NCBI GenBank assembly: GCA_964620045.1
Contig: CAZUJL010000042.1
Span: 1 to 24,678, forward strand
Direction: 5' to 3'
Source: VFKU01 sp964620045
GTDB lineage: Bacteria; Hydrogenedentota; Hydrogenedentia; Hydrogenedentales; GCA-2746185
Length of the DNA stretch: 24,678 bases
Part shown: positions 8,498-16,456 of the stretch, in pieces
Layout: every line of letters begins with the position of its first letter
Numbering within the stretch: position 1 is the first letter of the stretch
The notes under the pieces: generated by a model
What the model was told of the DNA's origin: nothing
Database searches by the model: none
The model's input: the letters and a program-made list of their open reading frames with translations, nothing else
Translations under genes and position numbers: made by a program

Positions 8498-8518
8498 GAT
8501 CTTATCCTTCAAAATACT
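8491..8518 (+). promoter_or_regulatory. Putative promoter of the controller-endonuclease gene
   Basis: TTGTCA (8491-8496) and AATACT (8513-8518) are separated by 16 bases. The -35 box overlaps the weaker half of the candidate operator and the -35 box of the divergent methyltransferase promoter. Transcription would start near 8525, leaving a very short leader before the TTG at 8533. Confidence 0.45.
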
Positions 8519-8532
8519 GAGGGTATTCGATT

Positions 8533-9438
8533 TTGTCGACACTTGATGAGACGCTACTTGTTCGCGCTTTCTTGCAATTGATGCGAGATTTACGCAAGGT
8601 CCAAAATTTAACTCACGAACAGCTAGCTGACAGTGCGCGGGTTCATCGTACGACTATTGGCTTGTTAGAAAGTGCTCAGCGATCCCCCACCTTGCAGGTT
8701 GCCGGACAAATTGCGACGGCCCTAGGGTATAAATTGTCGGAATTAGTTCAAAAAGCGGAACTGATTGCCGAGGGAGAATTACGTGAGGATAAGGTCGTCG
8801 AGGCTGCAAGCTCCCGCAAAGCGAAAGTAATGTGTTTACGAGATGGAAAGGCGCTGGAAAAATTGACCGGTTTAAAGAACGGGTCGATTTTAGCGGCGAT
8901 CGACACTTGTTATCGCACCTTGGATGTAATTGATGAGCAGCTCGTGAGCCATGGCTCGTGTCCAATCTCGCAGCTCATTGAGCTTGCCAATCTATCGTCG
9001 ATGGTAGGAAATTTACTAGGCGCAGGACTCGCCGACGCCTCTGAAGGCCTTTATGTTCGCAACAGACCTCATTGTTTTCCTGATTTGTTGCCAAAAGACC
9101 CTCATAAAATCGAATTAGAGATCAAAATAGCATTAGAAAAAAATCGACCTAAAGGTCATTTGCCAAAACCCGGTACATACATAACGTTTCGATATGTTTT
9201 GGGAGACAATAAGGGGCGTTTTATACGGGGAAAGAACAATCGAGGCGATACCGTTTGGATATGGGAAGTACGCGTTGGTGTATTAAAGGCTGAAGATTTC
9301 GCTATAAGCAGTACGGATGGAGATTCTGGAAAAACGGCAAACATCAAGAATGACGTTTTTGATGCAATGCCGTTAGTTTATCGCGACGATGAACTGATTC
9401 CTTACGCGAGGAAGCACCGAGAATCCCCCGCTTCCTAA
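8533..9438 (+). CDS. XRE-type controller fused to a probable PD-(D/E)XK type II restriction endonuclease
   Basis: The 301-residue protein has an N-terminal XRE helix-turn-helix (residues about 12-75: QLMRDLRKVQNLTHEQLADSA, then VHRTTIGLLESAQRSPTL), as in controller (C) proteins. A linker (about 80-110) leads to a C-terminal region with a nuclease-like pattern: CFPDLLP (Asp184) followed by IELEIKIA (Glu196, Lys198), i.e. PD-X11-ExK. The pairing with a divergent cytosine methyltransferase and a Vsr gene makes it the cognate endonuclease. The endonuclease family is not certain from sequence alone; ApaLI-like is only a guess to test. The start is a TTG with TGAGGG nine bases upstream; the next ATG (8581) would cut into the first helix. 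The last 95 bases overlap the convergent vsr gene. Confidence 0.75.
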   Translation: MSTLDETLLVRAFLQLMRDLRKVQNLTHEQLADSARVHRTTIGLLESAQRSPTLQVAGQIATALGYKLSELVQKAELIAEGELREDKVVEAASSRKAKVMCLRDGKALEKLTGLKNGSILAAIDTCYRTLDVIDEQLVSHGSCPISQLIELANLSSMVGNLLGAGLADASEGLYVRNRPHCFPDLLPKDPHKIELEIKIALEKNRPKGHLPKPGTYITFRYVLGDNKGRFIRGKNNRGDTVWIWEVRVGVLKAEDFAISSTDGDSGKTANIKNDVFDAMPLVYRDDELIPYARKHRESPAS

Positions 9439-9841
9439 CTACGCCAAGAAAGCGTGTTAAGTCTTTTTCGAGTTCCTGCGTGGCTTTCAATTCGCATTCC
9501 CAAAGAACTAATATGTTGTAGCCTGCTTTTCGAAGAAGTTTTCGATTGACACGATCACGACGGATTGTCGCTTCGAATTTGGCTTTCCAAAACGCCTTTC
9601 GCTTAGCTGGAAATGTCGCTCGTGCACAAGCCCTATGCCGATGCCAAAAACACCCATGAACAAAAATAATGCGGCGACGTCTTCTAAAAACTATATCCGG
9701 ACACCCCGGAAGGCTGGCGTCGTGAATGCGAAACCGATACCCCATGGAACTTAAAATACTTCGCACTAATAACTCTGGCCGAGTATCTTTAGACCTCACT
9801 CGCCTCATTCGTGCGCTATGTTTGAGTTCTATCTTTGGCAT
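9344..9841 (-). CDS. vsr: Very short patch repair endonuclease
   Basis: Vsr nicks next to the T of T:G mismatches that arise when 5-methylcytosine deaminates, so it protects the methylated target sites of cytosine methyltransferases. The protein (165 residues from the ATG at 9841) shows MRRVRSKDTRPELLVRSIL (12-30, with Glu23), LPGCPDIVF (44-52, catalytic Asp49), IIFVHGCFWHRH (58-69, His62 and His67) and RRDRVN with Asp96. VLWECEL (112-118) carries a zinc-site Cys. E. coli Vsr has Thr-His where this protein has Val-His, a common variant. The frame extends to a TTG at 9922, but the ATG at 9841 has a purine-rich GAGAGAG eight bases upstream and fits the family length. It overlaps the endonuclease gene tail to tail. 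Confidence 0.92.
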   Translation of the reverse strand: MPKIELKHSARMRRVRSKDTRPELLVRSILSSMGYRFRIHDASLPGCPDIVFRRRRRIIFVHGCFWHRHRACARATFPAKRKAFWKAKFEATIRRDRVNRKLLRKAGYNILVLWECELKATQELEKDLTRFLGVVRKRGILGASSRKESVHRRDKLTALHQKRHS

Positions 9842-9924
9842 AAAAGCTCTCTCTTGAGCGAAAGTGCAGTATATCCAACGATTTAATGGCGAAGTTCGCC
9901 AATTTTTTACCACTGCTTCCAATC

Positions 9925-9990
9925 ACCCTTGTTTCGCAACCTGCATTTTCCTGCGCGTCGCGATGACCCTTGTCTCGCACCTGGGATTTC
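9925..9990. repeat. Imperfect direct repeat upstream of vsr
   Basis: ACCCTTGTTTCGCAACCTG...TTTTC (9925-9950) recurs 41 bases later as ACCCTTGTCTCGCACCTG...ATTTC (9966-9990) with a few changes and one deletion. It marks the edge of the lower-GC restriction-modification island. Confidence 0.6.
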
Positions 9991-10067
9991 TCCGTGACGA
10001 GTGCAACAAGTCTGCAGAGGTATAGGGCGATGTGGACGAGGGTGTGGCGATCCGTTGGTGGACGGGT

Positions 10068-10137
10068 AGATTCTTCGCTGCGCTCAGAATGACAAATAAG
10101 GCGCGTTTCTCCGCGCTTCTCCGCGGCTCCGCGTGAG
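10068..10137. repeat. Two short dispersed-type repeat units
   Basis: AGATTCTTCGCTGCGCTCAG followed by AATGACA (10068-10094) can fold through ATTCT/AGAAT arms. A second unit, at 10108-10137, repeats CTCCGCG three times with small variations (CTCCGCGCTT, CTCCGCGG, CTCCGCGTGAG). Both look like the short noncoding repeats scattered in many environmental genomes. The 9842-10282 stretch is made of such units, and I see no gene in it. Confidence 0.55.
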
Positions 10138-10146
10138 GAAAAATAT

Positions 10147-10176
10147 GGGAGGGCGAGCGTCCTCGCGAGCCGTGGG
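10147..10176 (+). repeat. Hairpin repeat flanking the lipoprotein gene, left copy
   Basis: GGGAGGGCGAGCGTCCTCGC followed by GAGCCGTGGG contains a GCGAG/CTCGC hairpin. An inverted near-identical copy lies at 10811-10841, so the pair brackets the lipoprotein gene. Confidence 0.8.
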
Positions 10177-10282
10177 CGCGGACGATTCGACTAAGAATAG
10201 GATACACTCGATATAGTGAGGCGTGGCCGGGATGGTGCGGAATCCCGCCCATCGAACTCGGGCCTAAACGGGAGCTTTCATT

Positions 10283-10783
10283 ATGCGGCGTGTATGGCTA
10301 TCGATGGCGGTGTTGGTCGCGCTTGGCATGGTGGGCGCCGGGTGCGGCAAGAAGGCTTCGGAGACCGCTTCGGAAAAAGTGATCGAATCGGCCATGGAGG
10401 CGAACGGCCAGGACGCCGACGTCACCGTCAATGCCGGCAACATGCAAATCAAAACGGACAAGGAAGACATTAGCTTCGGCGAGGGCACAAAGCTGCCCGA
10501 CGGCTGGCCGGACGATGTGCCGCTGTACGAAGGCGTGACACTGCTCACCGCGATGAAGATGGCGGAAGGGTTCACCATCCAGGGTATGACGAAGGATTCG
10601 GTGGAGAAAATTACCGAGTTCTACAAGGGCGAGCTCTTGAAAAAGGGCTGGACCGAGGACAGCATCACCACCCAGCCTCAACTCGCGATGATGAATTATT
10701 CGAAGGAGAAACGCGCGCTCGCCGTGATCCTCAGCGTGGCGGACGCGGAGACCTCCCTCGCCATTACCATCACCGGCAAGTAA
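10283..10783 (+). CDS. Putative lipoprotein of unknown function
   Basis: The 166-residue protein begins with a charged MRR, a hydrophobic stretch to residue 17 and VGAGC with Cys21 as the likely lipidated residue. The lipobox has Gly where Leu is usual at -3, so lipidation is probable but not certain. A low-complexity Ala/Glu/Lys segment follows. The core then reads LPDGWPDDVPLYEG (72-85), a long VEKITEFYKGELLKKGW helix (108-124) and a C-terminal strand pair (MMNYSKEKRALAVILSV ... LAITITGK). This pattern, a proline-rich entry plus an FYKxELxKxGW helix, recurs in uncharacterised envelope proteins. GGGAG eight bases upstream supports the start. It is bracketed by an inverted pair of repeats and converges on nrfA. 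No function can be assigned. Confidence 0.78.
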   Translation: MRRVWLSMAVLVALGMVGAGCGKKASETASEKVIESAMEANGQDADVTVNAGNMQIKTDKEDISFGEGTKLPDGWPDDVPLYEGVTLLTAMKMAEGFTIQGMTKDSVEKITEFYKGELLKKGWTEDSITTQPQLAMMNYSKEKRALAVILSVADAETSLAITITGK

Positions 10784-10810
10784 ACCGTAACGGGTATCCG
10801 CCCGATAGAA

Positions 10811-10841
10811 CCCACGAGCTCGCGAGTACGCTCGCCCTCCC
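10811..10841 (-). repeat. Hairpin repeat flanking the lipoprotein gene, right inverted copy
   Basis: Read on the minus strand it is GGGAGGGCGAGCGTACTCGC followed by GAGCTCGTGGG, matching the left copy at 10147-10176 with one substitution in the loop and a small change near the end. It fills most of the gap between the convergent lipoprotein and nrfA genes and may double as a transcription stop. Confidence 0.8.
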
Positions 10842-10845
10842 GTTC

Positions 10846-12231
10846 CTACTGCGCAGGCGCGGATTTAGGCAGGGCCTCAGTCCCGGCGAGGATCTCGTTG
10901 AGCGATAAGAACAGCAGCCGCGCCGCTTCCTGCGGCGCGTGGAAGCCAGAGGAGTTCTCCGCGGCGACGTAGTCGATGAGGAAGGTCGCGCGGCGCTGTG
11001 CCTGGAGGGCGCCGTCGAGCGCGGCGGCATCGGCGCCCGCCGTCTGCGCGGACTTGATGGAGTCGATGAACTCCATGAGCCGCTCCATCGCGGTGTCCTG
11101 CATGGTGAGCGTGCGCTCCTGGATCGCCTCGGCGCGCGCGAGCAATTCGTCCTCCGGCACCGGGTGGCACACCTGGCACGCGTTGCCGATGTTCAGCAGC
11201 GGGCTGCGCACGTGGTGGTCGGTGATTTTCATCGCGCCGACGCGCTTGTAGGGCATGTGGCAATCGACGCACGACGCGCCCGCGCGGGCGTGGATGCCCT
11301 GCGACCAGAATTCGAACTCCGGATGCTGCGCCTTGAGCATCGGCGCGCCGGTCTCGCCATGGACCCAGTCGCGGAAGCCGAGCTCGTCGTAGCGCGCGAG
11401 GATTTCGTCCGCGCGGATGCCGTTGTCCCACGGGAACGTCAGTTGCGTGTCGGCACCCGCGAAGTAGTACTCGTCGTGGCACTGCGCGCAGACATAGGTG
11501 CGCATCTCCGCGCGCGACGCCATCGTGTTCACGTCGTAATCCGGCACGCCCTGCTTGGCCTTGAGCTTCGCGATGCCGTCCATGAATGCCGGATGCGTGA
11601 TGCGCAGGCGCATCGTGGCCGGTTCGTGGCAATCGATGCACGCGATCGGATGCGTGACGTGCGTGCGCGCCTCGGCAAACGGCATCGCGTTCATCTTCGC
11701 CGCGCCCGCGCCCAGATCGCCGTTACCGAGTTCGCGATACGGGATCGCAACGCTCGCGTGGCACTGGATGCACGCGCCCGGCTGCGGCTTCTGCTGGCGC
11801 CCAGTGAAGGTCTGGTCGTCGAGCATATACGCGTGGCCGCGCTCCTCGCGGTGGTCGATGGAGAAGCCGTAACCCGCCCACATCCGCTTCAGCCGCGGAT
11901 CCTCGACCAGTTTCGATTGCGTCACCACCGAGCGCGGATCGGCGTTCGTCGGCGTCTGCGGCAGCGCGTCACTGCCGCCGAAACGCGTGCGCACCTGGTC
12001 GACGGTCTTCAGATAGCCCTCGTACTGCAGCGGATAGTTCTGGCCCCACACGGCAGGATCGGCGGTCTCCTCCGTGAGCTCGACGACATGGAAGAAGGTC
12101 TGGCGCGATTCGGCCTTCTTGCGGGAGATGTCGACGGCAAGCATGAGCACGGCGATCGTGGCGACGATGGCGAACAGCGCCACGACAATGCCCGTGCGGG
12201 CCGAGCCGGAGCGACGATGGATAAAGGTCAT
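10846..12231 (-). CDS. nrfA: Ammonia-forming cytochrome c nitrite reductase (pentaheme NrfA)
   Basis: NrfA reduces nitrite to ammonium with six electrons in the periplasm. The 461-residue protein has an N-terminal membrane/signal segment (about 13-33) and five heme motifs: CIQCH (154-158), CIDCH (198-202), CAQCH (248-252), CVDCH (321-325) and CQVCH (352-356). Active-site residues by comparison with E. coli NrfA are Arg131 (ERGHAYML), Tyr255 or 256 (CHDEYYF) and His303 (QHPEFEFWSQGIH). The first heme motif is CxxCH, where E. coli has CxxCK. This variant is known in some NrfA lineages and removes the need for the special lyase of the lysine-ligated heme. GAGGAA lies seven bases before the ATG. 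It follows nrfH by 15 bases. Confidence 0.95.
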   Translation of the reverse strand: MTFIHRRSGSARTGIVVALFAIVATIAVLMLAVDISRKKAESRQTFFHVVELTEETADPAVWGQNYPLQYEGYLKTVDQVRTRFGGSDALPQTPTNADPRSVVTQSKLVEDPRLKRMWAGYGFSIDHREERGHAYMLDDQTFTGRQQKPQPGACIQCHASVAIPYRELGNGDLGAGAAKMNAMPFAEARTHVTHPIACIDCHEPATMRLRITHPAFMDGIAKLKAKQGVPDYDVNTMASRAEMRTYVCAQCHDEYYFAGADTQLTFPWDNGIRADEILARYDELGFRDWVHGETGAPMLKAQHPEFEFWSQGIHARAGASCVDCHMPYKRVGAMKITDHHVRSPLLNIGNACQVCHPVPEDELLARAEAIQERTLTMQDTAMERLMEFIDSIKSAQTAGADAAALDGALQAQRRATFLIDYVAAENSSGFHAPQEAARLLFLSLNEILAGTEALPKSAPAQ

Positions 12232-12246
12232 GATGCGTTCCTCAGG

Positions 12247-12729
12247 TTAATGGCCCATGTCCGCGTGGCACTGCAGGCACGACAGCGCCGCCATCTGCGA
12301 CGCGCCGCCGTCCACCACATGCGCGAACTCGCCGTGGCACCCGCGGCAACTGACCTCGGTAAGCCGGCGGTTAAACGGCGTAATCTGGATCGGGTCGGGG
12401 AATCGGCCCGTCGTGAAGGCAAGCGAATGGTTGAAGCCATTGATCGCCTTCGAGCCGTATTTGCCGATGAGCGTGTGCCCGGTGTGACAGTCGTTGCACG
12501 TGGCGACAAGGTGATGCGGCCCACGCTGCCAGGCTTCATACTGGTCGCGCATGATGTGACAGTTCACGCACGCGGCCGGATCGTCGCGCAGATACGCGCC
12601 GCCTTCCGCATAGCCGAAGGTAAACACGCCCGCACCGAACAGGATCCCCAACGTCGCGCTCGGCACCCACACCAACCATCGCGCGAGCCGATTCGGCGTG
12701 TGGGGATCATTCGCGCTGGGTGCGTCCAT
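12247..12729 (-). CDS. nrfH: Tetraheme NapC/NirT-family quinol dehydrogenase
   Basis: NrfH is a membrane-anchored cytochrome that takes electrons from menaquinol and hands them to NrfA. The 160-residue protein has one N-terminal membrane helix (about residues 18-42, LVWVPSATLGILFGAGVFTF) and four CxxCH motifs: CVNCH, CNDCH, CRGCH and CLQCH. CVNCHIMRDQYEAW, with its Met close to the first heme, and the GPHH stretch are typical of NrfH. The ATG at 12729 is preferred. The frame is open to 12852, but that extension runs into the cold-shock gene terminator and has no family similarity. No ribosome-binding site is obvious. It is first in nrfHA, the arrangement of delta- and epsilonproteobacterial type nrf operons. 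Confidence 0.92.
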   Translation of the reverse strand: MDAPSANDPHTPNRLARWLVWVPSATLGILFGAGVFTFGYAEGGAYLRDDPAACVNCHIMRDQYEAWQRGPHHLVATCNDCHTGHTLIGKYGSKAINGFNHSLAFTTGRFPDPIQITPFNRRLTEVSCRGCHGEFAHVVDGGASQMAALSCLQCHADMGH

Positions 12730-12818
12730 GACACGAGGGTAACGCCATCGTGTGTGGGTTGTCCACGATCGAATGCAACACACCGCCCTTAGGTATAGGA
12801 GGGAAAGGTTGCGCAGAA

Positions 12819-12849
12819 AAGGAAAGAGCCCCAGCAGCGCTGGGGCTCT
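12819..12849 (-). terminator. Rho-independent terminator after the cold-shock gene
   Basis: AGAGCCCCAGC and GCTGGGGCTCT are perfect 11-base arms with a three-base loop (12825-12849). On the minus strand they are followed by a T-rich TTTCCTTTTC. It ends the cold-shock transcript before nrfH. Confidence 0.9.
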
Positions 12850-12869
12850 CATGGATCATGTGCTGGTAA

Positions 12870-13073
12870 TTAGATCGTGCGGACCTTGGTGGCCTCGGGG
12901 CCTTTGCGGCCTTGGCCTTCCTCGTATTCAACCTTGGCGCCATCGGCGAGCGACTTGAAACCATCGCCCAGAATGTTCGAATGGTGAATGAACAAATCCT
13001 TGCCACCGTTTTCGGGCGTGATGAACCCGAAGCCCTTTTCATCACTGAACCACTTTACCGTTCCTCGTGCCAC
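12870..13073 (-). CDS. Cold-shock domain protein (CspA family)
   Basis: The 67-residue single-domain protein binds single-stranded RNA and DNA and acts as an RNA chaperone. It has GTVKWFSDEKGFGFITPE (4-21) with the RNP1 motif KGFGFI, and DLFIHHSNI with RNP2, then a KVEYEEGQGRKGPEATKV tail typical of the family. The start is GTG at 13073, set by GAGGAG at 13085-13080 with six bases between. An upstream in-frame ATG at 13214 would add 47 unrelated residues. The leader (13074-13220) contains a perfect 12-base palindrome, ACCCCAAGGGGT, at 13139-13150. Long structured leaders are common for cold-shock genes, but no known element is recognised here. Confidence 0.95.
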   Translation of the reverse strand: MARGTVKWFSDEKGFGFITPENGGKDLFIHHSNILGDGFKSLADGAKVEYEEGQGRKGPEATKVRTI

Positions 13074-13220
13074 TGTAGTCTCCTCGTCGAACGCCGCGTC
13101 GGACGCCCGATTTTTCGTCCCCTTTGTGCGTGTGGCAAACCCCAAGGGGTGAGGCCTGCCAATGGTCCCATCCACCTTAACATAACACCGACGAAAACTC
13201 CTTATTCTCGCCATAAAGGC

Positions 13221-13245
13221 AAGGGCGGCCTCTGGGGCCGCCCTT
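13221..13245 (-). terminator. GC-rich hairpin after ahcY, probable terminator
   Basis: GGGCGGCC (13223-13230) pairs with GGCCGCCC (13236-13243), extended by A-T pairs. It begins 24 bases after the ahcY stop. The T-run after it on the minus strand is weak, so termination may be partial. Confidence 0.6.
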
Positions 13246-13268
13246 TGGAAATGCTGGTTTGTGGGCCT

Positions 13269-14720
<1,452 letters not shown>

Positions 14721-14771
14721 GACGGACGTTCTCCCTATTCCGATTCGTGTATGGATTTTCGGCGCCCGCGG

Positions 14772-16385
14772 TTATTCGCGCGCACCGTGCTTGTACAACA
14801 GGCGGGCCATTGCTTCGTGGCCATAATACAGGGCTTCGCCGAGCGGAGTCTTGTCGAACATCTCGTCGGTCGCGTTCACTTCCGCGCCGCGGACGAGCAG
14901 CAAGCGCGCAAGATCGCGGCGGCCTTTGCTCGTGGCGGCGTGCAACGGCGTAAAGCCGAACGAGCCGCCTTTCTGGTTCACGGCTTCGGGTGCAGCCTCG
15001 AGGAGTTTCTGCAAGCGCTCGCTCCAGCCAAGCTCGGCCGCGCACACCACATCCACTGGCGCGCCGCGCGAGACGAGGAATTCAGCCATGGCTTGCTGGC
15101 CATCCTCGGCGGCCATGTGCAGCGGCGTCGCGCCGAAGGGCAGGCGCGCTTCCACGAGCCCCGGATCAGTCTTGAGGAATTCGCGCACGCGCTCGATGAA
15201 GCCCAGGCTGGAAGCCGCGAAAATATCGAGTCGCGCACCGCGTTTCGCGAGCACGTGCAAGGCCGCGCGATCGCGGCGTTGGGCCGCGAGATGCATCACC
15301 GATTTGCCGTTGCGCAGGCGCCCATGCAGATCCGCGCCGGCGTCGAGCAACAGCGTGAGCGCGTCCGCGCGGGCCAGTTCGGCCGCGAGGTGCAGGGGAG
15401 TGCAACCAAAGCGATCGCGCGCATTCGGGTCGGCGCCCAGCTCGAGCAGGCGTGCGACAAGGCGCGTGTGGCCGCCGGAGGCCGCCCAGTGGAGCGGCGT
15501 GCGGCCCCAGGAGCCGGCGGCGGCGGCGAGATCGGTTCGCTCGGAGACGAAGCGGTCCATCCGCTGCGCCATGCCGAGGGCGGCCGCGAGGTGCAGATCG
15601 ACGGACGCCCCGCGCGCGAGCAGCAGATCCACGACGGCGGTGTTGCCGGAGTGATGCGCGGCGTGCGCGGCGTAGAGTGGAATGCTGAGGCCATCTTCGT
15701 TGCGCGCGTGCACGAGGCGCGGGTCGCGCTGCAGCAGCGCGTCCACTTTGTAGACGAAGCCGTGGCGCGCGGCGGCGAAGAGTTGCGCATCGAGCGGCAG
15801 ATCGTTTTCCGCGGAGAGCGCCGTTTCGTCAAGCGGATCGAGATCGCGCAGGTGTTGCTTGAGGCGTTGGCGCGAAGCGTAAAGACGTTTTTTGATCGTC
15901 GTGACGGGAAGACCGAGCGCGTCGCCGATTTCCTGTTGCGACTTGCCTTCGAAGTAGTAAAGAAGTGCGACCTCGCGCTCGTGTTCCGGCAGGAAATCGA
16001 TCGAGGCTTGCACGCTGGCGGCCGTCGCGGCGGAGTCGGTCTCGTCCACGGGTTCGACTTCAGCGGCGGGAGTATCGTCGGCGGCTTCGAGCGAGACAGT
16101 CGGATGGTGCTTTACGCGCGTGATGCGGTCGACCCGCTTGATGACGATGCGCTTGAACCAGCCGGGGAAAGCGGCCGGCTCGCGGAGCTTGTCCAGATTC
16201 AGGAAGGCTTCGGCAAAGGCCTCCTGGACGGCGTCCTCGGCGAGCTGGTGGTCTCGTAGCGCGCGGTAGGCCCAAGCATGCGCGCTATCTCTAAAGCGGT
16301 CAATGACTTGCGCATACGCGGAGCGGTCGCCCGCGCGGGCAGCAATGACCAGGTTGTCGAGGGAGTCCATGTCGAAAAGGCCCAT
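14772..16385 (-). CDS. ECF-type sigma-70 factor fused to a C-terminal ankyrin-repeat domain
   Basis: The 537-residue protein starts as an extracytoplasmic-function sigma factor. Region 2 (about 20-90) contains AWAYRALRDHQLAEDAVQEAF and the FPGWFKRIVIKRVDR end. A variable acidic linker (100-125) follows, and region 4 (about 127-178) holds the helix-turn-helix FEGKSQQEIGDALGLP / VTTIKKRLYASRQRLK. From about residue 195 to the end it is made of ankyrin repeats, roughly nine or ten. Clear ones are WGRTPLHWAASGGHTRLVAR, FGCTPLHLAAELARADALTL, FGATPLHMAAEDGQQAMAEF and FGFTPLHAATSKGRRDLARL. The repeats probably act as an in-cis protein-binding or inhibitory domain; that is inference. No separate anti-sigma gene is adjacent. 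The ATG at 16385 fits an extended -10 promoter upstream; a GTG at 16418 and an ATG at 16370 are in frame too. Confidence 0.9.
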   Translation of the reverse strand: MGLFDMDSLDNLVIAARAGDRSAYAQVIDRFRDSAHAWAYRALRDHQLAEDAVQEAFAEAFLNLDKLREPAAFPGWFKRIVIKRVDRITRVKHHPTVSLEAADDTPAAEVEPVDETDSAATAASVQASIDFLPEHEREVALLYYFEGKSQQEIGDALGLPVTTIKKRLYASRQRLKQHLRDLDPLDETALSAENDLPLDAQLFAAARHGFVYKVDALLQRDPRLVHARNEDGLSIPLYAAHAAHHSGNTAVVDLLLARGASVDLHLAAALGMAQRMDRFVSERTDLAAAAGSWGRTPLHWAASGGHTRLVARLLELGADPNARDRFGCTPLHLAAELARADALTLLLDAGADLHGRLRNGKSVMHLAAQRRDRAALHVLAKRGARLDIFAASSLGFIERVREFLKTDPGLVEARLPFGATPLHMAAEDGQQAMAEFLVSRGAPVDVVCAAELGWSERLQKLLEAAPEAVNQKGGSFGFTPLHAATSKGRRDLARLLLVRGAEVNATDEMFDKTPLGEALYYGHEAMARLLYKHGARE

Positions 16386-16432
16386 ATTTCCGGAGATAAG
16401 TCCCGGTTTACCGGGCACTCGTTCCCGTATAC

Positions 16433-16441
16433 ATAGTATCA
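16433..16441 (-). promoter_or_regulatory. Extended -10 promoter element before the sigma-ankyrin gene
   Basis: TGATACTAT on the minus strand combines the TGn extension with TACTAT, a good -10 hexamer. It lies just after the esterase stop and about 48 bases before the ATG at 16385. No convincing -35 box is seen, as is usual with extended -10 promoters. Confidence 0.45.
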
Positions 16442-16456
16442 GTTTCGATGCCTATA

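Noticed and set aside
9923..10252. 109-codon open frame on the minus strand upstream of vsr
   Set aside because: It runs through repeats and contains fragments of dispersed repeat sequence; no ribosome-binding site or domain.
10939..12792. Open frame of 617 codons on the plus strand
   Set aside because: Antisense to nrfA and nrfH, both certain by heme motifs.
12730..12852. 41-codon N-terminal extension of NrfH
   Set aside because: It overlaps the cold-shock gene terminator, and NrfH proteins begin close to the membrane helix.
13074..13214. 47-codon N-terminal extension of the cold-shock protein
   Set aside because: A GTG with an ideal GAGGAG gives the standard 67-residue protein; the extension has no similarity.
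14721..14771. SAH riboswitch before ahcY
   Set aside because: Only 51 bases separate ahcY from the upstream gene, too short for the known structure, and no matching stems were seen.
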